Part shown: in pieces, positions 1 through 5,318 of the stretch | Numbering within the stretch: position 1 is the stretch's first letter | Layout of the letters: each line of letters begins with the position of its first letter | Origin: Saprospiraceae bacterium | GTDB lineage: Bacteria > Bacteroidota > Bacteroidia > Chitinophagales > Saprospiraceae | NCBI GenBank assembly: GCA_027009605.1 | Contig: JALVCY010000033.1 | Coordinates: 1-5,772 of the forward strand | Reading direction: 5' to 3' | Length of the DNA: 5,772 nt | Notes under the pieces: model-generated | Databases searched by the model: none | Told to the model about the DNA's origin: nothing | What the model saw: the letters and a program-made list of their open reading frames with translations, nothing else | Program-made: the position numbers and the translations under genes

Positions 1-1
1 T

Positions 2-1315
2 CAGGATACGGTGTTTCCACAAAATAGTCCGATAGATATTCCTGTTTTTCCGGGTATATTTGCTATTGATTCGGACAATGACGGCGATTTGGATTTGATT
101 AGCGCCCCCAATGCCACCGCTCTGTCTATCAGTCAAAACAATGCTTGGCGTTATGAAAATTCAGGCGCTACAGCGCATCCGCAATACCAATTTCGGCAAG
201 ATGATTTTTTGTGCGGGGATATGCTGGATTTGGGCACCGGTGCTTATCCGGCGGTGGCGGATGTGGACGGGGACGGATTATTGGATTTGGTGGTGGGTAA
301 TGAGTCGCTTTACAAGGAAGATGGGAGCTTGGACAGTCGGTTGTTTTTGTTCAAAAACACCGGAACAGCCACCCAACCCAAATATGAATTGATCAATGAT
401 CATTATCTAGGGCTTCAGTCCACTTCTCAATGGGGTTTTCGGCCGAATTTCGGGGATTTGGACGGAGATGGAGACTTGGATTTGATGGTGGGGGAATATT
501 TGGGCGCCTTATATTATTTTGAGAATACGGCCGGCCCCAACCAAGCTTTTGAGTTTGCCGCTCCCGTTTTCCCTTACAAAAATATAGATGTGGGCTTGGC
601 GGCAGCGCCTTTTTTGGTGGATGTAGATGAAGATGGTTTGACCGACTTGGTGGTGGGAGAGAGAAATGGCAATTTGAATTTTCTAAAAAATATCGGTTCT
701 CCGGGCCATCCGGACTTTAATAGCAATCACCAAGCATCGCCCAATAATCCATTTTTTGGGAAGGTGGATGTCCGGGAGTTTGGGTATTCGCTGGGCTTTT
801 CGATGCCGCAGATGTGGAAGGAGGACGGGGCTTTTCGACTGTTTTGCGGAAGCGCCGACCGGGGGATTTTGGAGTATAAGGACATAGAAAATCATTTGGA
901 TGGCGCTTTTACGCTCGTCACCGATAATTTTGGGTCGCTGAAGGATGGGGGAGACATCTCTCCTGCTTTTAGAGATCTCAATCAGGATGGGCTGCGGGAG
1001 TTGATTGTGGGTAATCGGCGGGGTGGATTGACGGCCTATCAAACCGATTTGCCGGAGCCGGTGGGTGAGTTGGAGCTCGGCCTTGCGGCCAAAAAGTTAG
1101 AACTTTCCCCCAATCCTGTTTTAGAGCGGATGATTGTTCATTTTGGGGACGGGCAACGGGGAGATTTGACTATTTACAATGCCCAAGGGCAAGTATTCCG
1201 ACAACAATCTATCCGGGATGGAGAGACCGTAAAATTGACGGGACTGGCGCACGGTCTCTACTTCGTGGTGGTGGAGACGGCCACCGAAAGATATGTGGGG
1301 CGGATAATGAAATAA
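2..1315 (+). CDS. Secreted FG-GAP/VCBS-repeat protein with T9SS type A sorting domain (5' partial)
   Basis: C-terminal part of a large secreted protein. The frame is open to the left edge (codons Q-D-T precede a GTG at 11), so the true start lies outside the window. Counting from that GTG as residue 1, five acidic calcium-loop motifs of the FG-GAP/VCBS beta-propeller type are visible: DSDNDGDLD (20-28), DVDGDGLLD (84-92), DLDGDGDLD (149-157), DVDEDGLTD (204-212) and DLNQDGLRE (322-330). Four of them run straight into a (D/E)L(V/M/I)VG strand. Between them lie typical FxNTGT and YYFEN segments. Residues about 363-434 form a Por secretion tail: LSPNP, a beta-rich stretch, GLAHGLYFVVVE, and a basic end GRIMK. 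By family knowledge this tail directs export through the type IX system and attachment at the cell surface. The ligand or enzymatic role is not visible here. The TAA stop is also the first three bases of an 8-bp repeat array. Family call is firm; biological role unknown. Confidence 0.93.
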   Translation, partial: QDTVFPQNSPIDIPVFPGIFAIDSDNDGDLDLISAPNATALSISQNNAWRYENSGATAHPQYQFRQDDFLCGDMLDLGTGAYPAVADVDGDGLLDLVVGNESLYKEDGSLDSRLFLFKNTGTATQPKYELINDHYLGLQSTSQWGFRPNFGDLDGDGDLDLMVGEYLGALYYFENTAGPNQAFEFAAPVFPYKNIDVGLAAAPFLVDVDEDGLTDLVVGERNGNLNFLKNIGSPGHPDFNSNHQASPNNPFFGKVDVREFGYSLGFSMPQMWKEDGAFRLFCGSADRGILEYKDIENHLDGAFTLVTDNFGSLKDGGDISPAFRDLNQDGLRELIVGNRRGGLTAYQTDLPEPVGELELGLAAKKLELSPNPVLERMIVHFGDGQRGDLTIYNAQGQVFRQQSIRDGETVKLTGLAHGLYFVVVETATERYVGRIMK

Positions 1316-1352
1316 CGGTATAACGGTGTAACGGTATAGCGGTGTAACGGCT
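1313..1352 (+). repeat. 8-bp tandem array TAACGGTR, copy 1
   Basis: Five consecutive 8-bp units: TAACGGTA, TAACGGTG, TAACGGTA, TAGCGGTG, TAACGGCT. The first unit supplies the stop codon of the upstream gene. It is followed by TAGGCAG (1352-1358). Two more units (GAACGGTA, TAACGGTG) lie at 1394-1409 and touch the left end of the large palindrome. Since 8 is not a multiple of 3, three units place a TAA in every plus-strand frame, while the minus strand stays open. Confidence 0.9.
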
Positions 1353-1370
1353 AGGCAGGAAAGAGATTTT

Positions 1371-1392
1371 GCTACTTGAACGCCGAAGGCAA
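1371..1392 (+). repeat. 22-bp direct repeat, copy 1 (second copy at 1835-1856)
   Basis: An exact 22-bp match to 1835-1856. It starts GCTACTTGAAC and ends with the small inverted repeat GCC-GAA-GGC plus AA. In both places it lies about 20 bases after an 8-bp array and a TAGGCAG, so a composite block (array, TAGGCAG, spacer, this 22-mer) occurs twice in the gap, in direct orientation. Confidence 0.88.
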
Positions 1393-1497
1393 TGAACGGT
1401 ATAACGGTGAGTTTACTCCGAAAAGTCGGATGCAGTGGTTTGCTCTGGAGTCCACAAAATTTTATTTGGATTCTTTATGAATACTAGTGCGACCGAG

Positions 1498-1520
1498 ACA
1501 AGGTGTCGCCCCGCTGGGGC
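1498..1520 (+). repeat. GTGTCG hairpin repeat, copy A
   Basis: ACAAGGTGTC leads into the stem GCCCC (1508-1512), loop GCT, GGGGC (1516-1520). It has the same orientation as copy B and faces copies C and D. Confidence 0.8.
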
Positions 1521-1545
1521 TTCCTGTATCGTGCGATATTGTCTG

Positions 1546-1574
1546 TTACAAAGGTGTCGCCCCTACGGGGCTGA
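1546..1574 (+). repeat. GTGTCG hairpin repeat, copy B
   Basis: TTACAAAGGTGTC leads into the stem GCCCC (1559-1563), loop TAC, GGGGC (1567-1571), followed by TGA. It forms a close inverted pair with copy C: the complement of C begins TTACAAAGATGTCGCCCC. Confidence 0.85.
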
Positions 1575-1603
1575 CAACAGAGAAAATAGCCGAAATACAT
1601 AAG

Positions 1604-1635
1604 CCTGAGCCCCATCGGGGCGACATCTTTGTAAG
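1604..1635 (-). repeat. GTGTCG hairpin repeat, copy C
   Basis: Read on the minus strand: CTTACAAAGATGTC, then stem GCCCC, loop GAT, GGGGC (stem bases 1609-1613 and 1617-1621), then TCAGG. Inverted relative to copy B. Confidence 0.85.
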
Positions 1636-1655
1636 ACTAAAATAGTAGGGATATA

Positions 1656-1680
1656 GCTCCGTAGGAGCGACACTACGCTT
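1656..1680 (-). repeat. GTGTCG hairpin repeat, copy D with compensated stem
   Basis: Read on the minus strand: AAGCGTAGTGTC, then stem GCTCC, loop TAC, GGAGC (1656-1660 and 1664-1668). The stem differs from copies A-C by a C-to-T change on one side matched by G-to-A on the other, so pairing is kept. Confidence 0.82.
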
Positions 1681-1744
1681 GTAGCCAAATAAAATTTTGA
1701 TTCGTGCTTTAATTTCCGGCAGAGTGGACTTTTCGGAGCGGACT

Positions 1745-1816
1745 CAACGGTGTAACGGTGTAACGGTGTAACGGTGTAACGGTATAACGGTGTAACGGTA
1801 TAACGGTATAACGGGT
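1745..1816 (+). repeat. 8-bp tandem array TAACGGTR, copy 2
   Basis: Nine 8-bp units in register: CAACGGTG, three TAACGGTG, TAACGGTA, TAACGGTG, two TAACGGTA, and a degenerate TAACGGGT that runs into TAGGCAG (1816-1822). It begins on the last base of the palindrome's right arm. Minus-strand frames through it read as repeated RYTV/TPLH peptides. These are open only because the complement of the unit has no stop, and I do not regard them as genes. Confidence 0.93.
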
Positions 1817-1834
1817 AGGCAGCCAAGAACCATC

Positions 1835-1856
1835 GCTACTTGAACGCCGAAGGCAA
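1835..1856 (+). repeat. 22-bp direct repeat, copy 2
   Basis: Exact match to 1371-1392, again after a TAACGGTR array and TAGGCAG. Here it continues into the 20-bp tandem repeat, of which its TTGAAC-GCC-GAA-GGC part is the first, shorter unit. Confidence 0.88.
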
Positions 1857-1937
1857 ATTGAACGTCCGAAGGACAAATTGAACGTGCGAAGCACAAATTG
1901 AACGCCCGAAGGGCAAATTGAACACCCAAGGAGACCC
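1840..1937. repeat. 20-bp tandem repeat with co-varying stems
   Basis: Five units of the form TTGAAC + stem + GAA + stem complement + AAA. Stems are GCC/GGC (1840-1857, 18 bp), GTCC/GGAC (1858-1877), GTGC/GCAC (1878-1897) and GCCC/GGGC (1898-1917). The fifth unit (1918-1937) is degenerate, with an ACCC arm and no proper partner. The flanks and GAA loop are constant while both sides of the stem change together. It ends about 50 bases from the fmt stop codon, so a read-through fmt transcript would carry these small hairpins in its 3' region. Confidence 0.9.
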
Positions 1938-1989
1938 ACCTCATCTTTTCAACTAGCGAAGCCTGCGAGCGAATCAACTCACTCACTAC

Positions 1990-2895
1990 TCACCACTTCA
2001 ATCCATTCAAAAAATCCTTCAAAGCCAGTCGCTTACGCCCTTGGAGTTGCATTTCGAGCAGGCGGACAAAACCATCTTGCGTGGCGATTCGGAAGAAAGA
2101 CTTTCGATCGGTGTCCACGGTGCCGGGGGCAAGCTCATGTTCTACTATTTCTTTTTCCGTAAGGAATACTTTGAGTTTTTTGTCTTGGTATTGAGTCCAA
2201 GCGGTCGGGTAAGGGCTTAGTCCGCGGATAAAATTATGGACTTTTTCGGTTGGTGCATCAAAATTTATCTCACTGGTCTGATGAAAAATCTTGGGCGCAT
2301 GGGAAGGCGTTCCCTGTTGAGGGACGGCTTGGGCTGAGCCATTTTCCAGTGCTTTGACGGTTTGGAGAACCAATTGAGCGCCTATGGGCATCATGAGGTC
2401 GTGTAATTCGCCGGCTGTCATATTTTCGTCGATGAGTACTTTGGCTTGGAAGTACATATCTCCGGTGTCGATGACGTGTTTGAGTTTGAAGGTGGTGAGA
2501 CCGGTTTCTACTTCGCCGTTGATAATGGCCCAATTGATGGGGGCGGCTCCGCGGTATTTTGGGAGGAGGGAGCCGTGGAGGTTTAGGGTGCCCATCGGAG
2601 GCATGTCCCAAACCACTTCCGGCAACATCCGGAAGGCGACCACTACTTGCAAGTCTGCTTTAAGCTTGCGCAAATGCTCCACAAATTCCGGATCTTTTAG
2701 GTTTTTGGGCTGTAGTACGGGTAAATGGTGGGTTTTTGCATATTTCTTTACGGCGGATTCGATTAATTTCTTGTGATTTCTGCCCCCGTATTTGTCGGTA
2801 GCGGTGATGACGGCGACAATTTCGTGGCCATTTTGGTGGAGTAGGTCTAGGGTTGGAACGGCGAATTCAGGGGTTCCCATAAAGATGATGCGCAT
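1990..2895 (-). CDS. fmt: Methionyl-tRNA formyltransferase
   Basis: Transfers the formyl group from 10-formyl-tetrahydrofolate to Met-tRNA-fMet in the cytosol, giving the initiator tRNA for translation. The 301-residue length is normal for the family. The N-terminal formyltransferase fold begins MRIIFMGTPEFAVPTLDLL. The loop that contacts the tRNA acceptor end is TDKYGGRNHKKLIES (about 33-47), a form typical of Bacteroidota. The catalytic Asn-His-Asp set is seen as N105 and H107 in NLHGSLLPKYRGAAPINW and D143 in IDTGD. The C-terminal OB-fold domain follows from about 207, with NFIRGLSPYPTAW at 221-233 and a closing QLQGRKRLALKDFLNG. The ATG at 2895 places the family's MRIxFMGTPxFA start at residue 1. 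No Shine-Dalgarno sequence is seen, as is usual in this phylum, and a TACTTTTG -7 element lies about 22 bases upstream. It is transcribed alone, convergent with the T9SS gene and divergent from the OmpA gene. No defect seen. Confidence 0.98.
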   Translation of the reverse strand: MRIIFMGTPEFAVPTLDLLHQNGHEIVAVITATDKYGGRNHKKLIESAVKKYAKTHHLPVLQPKNLKDPEFVEHLRKLKADLQVVVAFRMLPEVVWDMPPMGTLNLHGSLLPKYRGAAPINWAIINGEVETGLTTFKLKHVIDTGDMYFQAKVLIDENMTAGELHDLMMPIGAQLVLQTVKALENGSAQAVPQQGTPSHAPKIFHQTSEINFDAPTEKVHNFIRGLSPYPTAWTQYQDKKLKVFLTEKEIVEHELAPGTVDTDRKSFFRIATQDGFVRLLEMQLQGRKRLALKDFLNGLKW

Positions 2896-2917
2896 GAAGT
2901 TGGTGTTTTAGTGGGGG

Positions 2918-2925
2918 CAAAAGTA
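2918..2925 (-). promoter_or_regulatory. Putative fmt promoter -7 element (TANNTTTG type)
   Basis: The minus strand reads TACTTTTG followed by CCCCCAC, an exact match to the Bacteroidota primary-sigma -7 consensus TANNTTTG. The start codon is 22 bases downstream, giving a leader of perhaps 15-18 bases. No convincing TTTG -33 element is found 19-21 bases upstream, so the call rests on the -7 box and its position. Confidence 0.6.
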
Positions 2926-3000
2926 GTGAAAAGAACTTGGATGTATTTCTCCTTTACGCGGTATTAACAATCCGGGGGCTCACCTTTGTTCAAAAACTCC

Positions 3001-3008
3001 TACATTTG
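3001..3008 (+). promoter_or_regulatory. Putative promoter -7 element for the OmpA-family gene
   Basis: TACATTTG matches TANNTTTG exactly and is followed by CA. The nearest upstream TTTG (2985-2988) is only 12 bases away, too close for a standard -33 box. Transcription would begin near 3013-3016, leaving an untranslated leader of about 110 bases before the ATG at 3128. Confidence 0.6.
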
Positions 3009-3013
3009 CAGGT

Positions 3014-3038
3014 CGGAAACGAAAGATTTTCGTTTTTG
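3014..3038 (+). promoter_or_regulatory. Hairpin at the 5' end of the OmpA-family leader
   Basis: AAACGAAA (3017-3024), loop GAT, TTTCGTTT (3028-3035) is a perfect 8-bp stem. Two G-U pairs and a C-G pair could extend it to 3014-3038. It would lie at the very 5' end of the predicted transcript. It ends in a T run interrupted by G, so it could stabilise the mRNA or act as a weak attenuator. Function is inferred; only the inverted repeat is seen. Confidence 0.45.
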
Positions 3039-3127
3039 CAATAAACACGGATGGAAAGGGGTTCATTTATTAAGCGAGCTTAGAATTCGGTCTGTGGGAA
3101 AATACCAACACTAAACACAAACTTACT

Positions 3128-5047
3128 ATGCAAAGGATCATCTTCTTGTTTTTGGGGCTATTTATGTCTTTTACGCAAGTATTCTCTCAAGGAAGAGTTA
3201 TTATCGAAGGTTATGTCTATGAGGAAAATGATAGGGGATTTATAGGAGATGCGGAAGTCAAATTGTTTACCAGTCAAATGATTTTTGTGGGGGAGACCAC
3301 GACAGATGAATATGGACACTTCGTATTGGAGAGTACCGATGACCGCCAATATGTCGTTAGAGCCAACAAAAAGCTCTATTTTCAAAAAGAAATGAAGGTC
3401 AATCCGGCGGAAAAGAATGACGCCGACAAGGTCTTTTTGAAGATGGAAATGGAGCGGGAGCCGGGTTATATATTCGATGTGACCCTAGCCGAACCCCGTC
3501 CGGCTCCGGATGCGCCCACGAATTCCGTTCAAGGGGCGACCATTGAAATCTACAACAATACCACCAAAAAGATGGAGTGGGTCTCCGAAAACCATGAGTC
3601 GCCCTATTTCAAGTTTACTTTTCAGCAAGGCAATCACTACACGATTATGATTTCTAAAGAACGGTACATCACCAAGCAAATCGAAGCTTACGTGAATGTG
3701 CACGGCTGTATCGTGTGTATCGAAGGGGTGGATAATGTCAAACCGGGCGTAGTGGATAACTTGACGGCCGGACATCAAAAAGGGACGCTTTTGGCCAATA
3801 TCGAGTTGCGACCCATTAAGATTGGAGCCAAAATCCCTATTGATAATCTATACTACAAATCGGGGGCTTATTCTGTAAAGAAAAGCATGCATAAGACGCT
3901 CGATGAGTTGATTGTGTTGATGGAAAACAACCCGTCTTTGATTGTCGAGTTACGCTCGCATACAGATTGTCGGGGCGATTCAAAATTTAATAGGGCACTT
4001 TCGTTAAAAAGAGCCAATGCAGCCGTCAAATATATCCTGCAACATAGTACGATTGATAAATTCCGCATCAAAGGTGTCGGTATGGGGGAGTCGCAGCCGG
4101 TGGCCAAATGCAAGAATTGTAAGACGTGTTCTGACAAGAGATTAGCTCTAAATAGAAGAACGGAATTGGTGATTACAGGTCTGCTTGCGCAAAAAGAAAA
4201 GGAAAAACTGCCTTTGACCAAAAAAGTGGAGGCCCAACGTATGGAAGAGCTTTTGCAAGAAGTGATGAATTCGGAGCAAATCCAAATTCCGGAAGGTGGG
4301 GAACTACCCGATGACTTGAAAAAACAATTGGCTAAAGAAAATCAAAGCGAACAGACCAACATCCCGGAGCCTAAAATCCCGGATTTACCCAAGTCAACAG
4401 CCCCGACGCCGCCAACAACTCAACCACCCATTCCCGAAAAAGTGGTCTCCAAAGCTATTCCTACGGCTTCCGTTCAGATGCCTAAGAACGAGAAGACTCC
4501 GGAGGTCATTAAGGAAGAAGCACAGCCAGCTACTCCGACAAAAAAGACGAAAACGACCATACAAAAGCAAAGCAAAGAAGCAGAAAGAGAAAGCGCAGAA
4601 TTAGCTGCCGCACGGCGTAGAGCCGCTGAAGCTTTTGCCGGAAAGCCAAAGGTGGTACAAGATCCGGGCGTTAGTGATTTGGGCAATAGATATGATGAAG
4701 AGTCAGAAGGGTTTGACGAGATGCCAAAGGTGACTTCCAAGAAAAAAATAGTACCGGAAGTGAACTTGACCAATATGGATATTTCTAAACGGGTAGATGC
4801 TCTATCACCGGACTTTACCGGCTACAAAGTGGAAATTAAGCGAGCAGATTATGAATTACCTATGAGCGATATTATTTTTAGTACCTACTCTGACATTGTC
4901 TATTACAAGGGGCATAATGGCAAATACATTTACTTGACAGGTGATTATGCGACCCGGACGATTGCTAATTTGGGGCTAAAATATATCCGTAAGGAGATGC
5001 CTAAAGCTAAGCTTCATCTGTTTCGGAAGGGGCGGATGGTGGATTGA
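3128..5047 (+). CDS. OmpA-family envelope protein with N-terminal beta-sandwich domains and C-terminal SPOR-like domain
   Basis: Probable periplasmic or outer-membrane-associated protein that grips peptidoglycan. Residues 1-20 are a signal peptide (basic QR, hydrophobic core, likely cut at VFS-Q21); no lipobox Cys is present. Residues 23-110 resemble a carboxypeptidase-regulatory-like sandwich (GYVYEE, DEYGHFVLE), and about 113-228 looks like a second sandwich. Residues 236-350 are an OmpA C-terminal domain: LRSHTDCRGD with D280 and LSLKRANA with R295. The 15-residue spacing equals that of the diaminopimelate-binding pair D271/R286 in E. coli OmpA. GMGES and LNRRTELVI follow. Residues about 355-560 are a low-complexity Pro/Lys/Glu linker with a charged helix at 483-503. 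The last 75 residues (GYKVEI, KYIYLTGDYAT, LHLFRKG) fit a beta-alpha-beta-beta-alpha-beta SPOR-like pattern, a second possible glycan-binding module. All six cysteines are C194, C197, C281, C328, C331 and C334. The ATG is chosen because it gives the signal peptide; no Shine-Dalgarno sequence. Transcribed alone. OmpA call firm, SPOR call tentative. Confidence 0.92.
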   Translation: MQRIIFLFLGLFMSFTQVFSQGRVIIEGYVYEENDRGFIGDAEVKLFTSQMIFVGETTTDEYGHFVLESTDDRQYVVRANKKLYFQKEMKVNPAEKNDADKVFLKMEMEREPGYIFDVTLAEPRPAPDAPTNSVQGATIEIYNNTTKKMEWVSENHESPYFKFTFQQGNHYTIMISKERYITKQIEAYVNVHGCIVCIEGVDNVKPGVVDNLTAGHQKGTLLANIELRPIKIGAKIPIDNLYYKSGAYSVKKSMHKTLDELIVLMENNPSLIVELRSHTDCRGDSKFNRALSLKRANAAVKYILQHSTIDKFRIKGVGMGESQPVAKCKNCKTCSDKRLALNRRTELVITGLLAQKEKEKLPLTKKVEAQRMEELLQEVMNSEQIQIPEGGELPDDLKKQLAKENQSEQTNIPEPKIPDLPKSTAPTPPTTQPPIPEKVVSKAIPTASVQMPKNEKTPEVIKEEAQPATPTKKTKTTIQKQSKEAERESAELAAARRRAAEAFAGKPKVVQDPGVSDLGNRYDEESEGFDEMPKVTSKKKIVPEVNLTNMDISKRVDALSPDFTGYKVEIKRADYELPMSDIIFSTYSDIVYYKGHNGKYIYLTGDYATRTIANLGLKYIRKEMPKAKLHLFRKGRMVD

Positions 5048-5078
5048 GGAAGTGCTCGTGGTCTAACATTCTAGGGTT

Positions 5079-5306
5079 GAATCCGCTCCTAAAAGTCTAG
5101 TTTTTGAAATGGTTGGGGAAATTGCCAAATTTTATTCGGGATGCATGTATTCTGTTCAATTGTTCAAGCGTTCAATCGTTCAACTGATTGTACATAACTA
5201 GTTGATTTCCAGCACCTTCGATTGAACAGTTGAGCAGTTGAACGATTGAACAAAATCTCCAAACAGAATAAAATTTGGCAGTTTTGCATCAGAATACTTT
5301 TCGGAG
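5079..5306. repeat. Nested palindromic element, copy 2 (related shell, different core)
   Basis: The left arm GAATCCGCTCCTAAAAGTC (5079-5097) matches the complement of the right arm of copy 1 at 17 of 19 positions. After 27 bases, the same spacing as in copy 1, comes TGCCAAATTTTATTC (5123-5137), with an exact 15-bp complement at 5266-5280. The right outer arm is reduced to ACTTTTCGGAG (5296-5306), 11 bases shared exactly with copy 1, and its gap to the inner arm is shorter (16 rather than 27). The core holds inverted GTTCAA units instead of GTGTCG hairpins. No coding capacity. It begins 31 bases after the OmpA-family stop codon. Confidence 0.68.
5154..5251. repeat. Inverted clusters of 8-bp GTTCAANN units
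   Basis: Left cluster 5154-5185: GTTCAATT, GTTCAAGC, GTTCAATC, GTTCAACT. Right cluster 5220-5251, opposite orientation: GATTGAAC, AGTTGAGC, AGTTGAAC, GATTGAAC. A 17-bp exact inverted match pairs 5170-5186 with 5235-5251. The 33-34-base loop between them shows nothing recognisable. The 8-bp period is the same as in the TAACGGTR arrays, and TTGAAC also opens each unit of the 20-bp repeat near fmt. Confidence 0.87.
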
Positions 5307-5318
5307 TGTAGCAACCTA

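Larger units (their letters stand above)
1409..1745. repeat. 337-bp nested palindromic element, copy 1 (MITE-like or REP-like, unnamed)
   Basis: Terminal inverted arms GAGTTTACTCCGAAAAGTC (1409-1427) and GACTTTTCGGAGCGGACTC (1727-1745) match at 16 of 19 positions. Exactly 27 bases further in on each side is a perfect 15-bp inverted pair, CAAAATTTTATTTGG (1455-1469) and its complement (1685-1699). Inside are four hairpin copies, two pointing right (1498-1520, 1546-1574) and two pointing left (1604-1635, 1656-1680). The element therefore reads the same from either end at several levels. There is no transposase and no credible reading frame. Both ends touch TAACGGTR units, as if it had inserted into an array: TAACGGT before it and AACGGTG after. 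A 6-bp target duplication (AACGGT) would fit, but tandem repeats make that undecidable. It could be a non-autonomous transposon, a compound REP-like element or a bidirectional transcription barrier. Confidence 0.75.

Noticed and set aside
1745..1937. CRISPR array
   Set aside because: Units are 8 and 20 bp and directly adjacent, with no unique spacers of 26-40 bp and no cas gene nearby.
1563..1986. Three overlapping minus-strand reading frames of 76-87 codons rich in RYTV/TPLH or FNLxF motifs
   Set aside because: They are translations of the TAACGGTR array, the 20-bp repeat and the palindrome. They stay open only because the repeat complements lack stops; none resembles a protein family or has a credible start.
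2384..2776. 130-codon plus-strand frame inside fmt, and similar frames antisense to the OmpA-family and T9SS genes
   Set aside because: They are antisense shadows of strongly supported genes and have no recognisable domains or start signals.
2985..2988. TTTG as the -33 element of the OmpA-family promoter
   Set aside because: It is only 12 bases from the -7 box, against the usual spacing of about 19-21.
3051..3083. Ten-codon upstream reading frame (ATGGAAAGGGG...TAG) in the OmpA-family leader
   Set aside because: No ribosome-binding signal and no leader-peptide features such as codon runs tied to a regulated amino acid. One such short frame is expected by chance in a leader of about 110 bases.
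5048..5100. Intrinsic terminator just after the OmpA-family gene
   Set aside because: No GC-rich stem followed by a T run is seen; the only inverted structure starts with the palindromic element further on.
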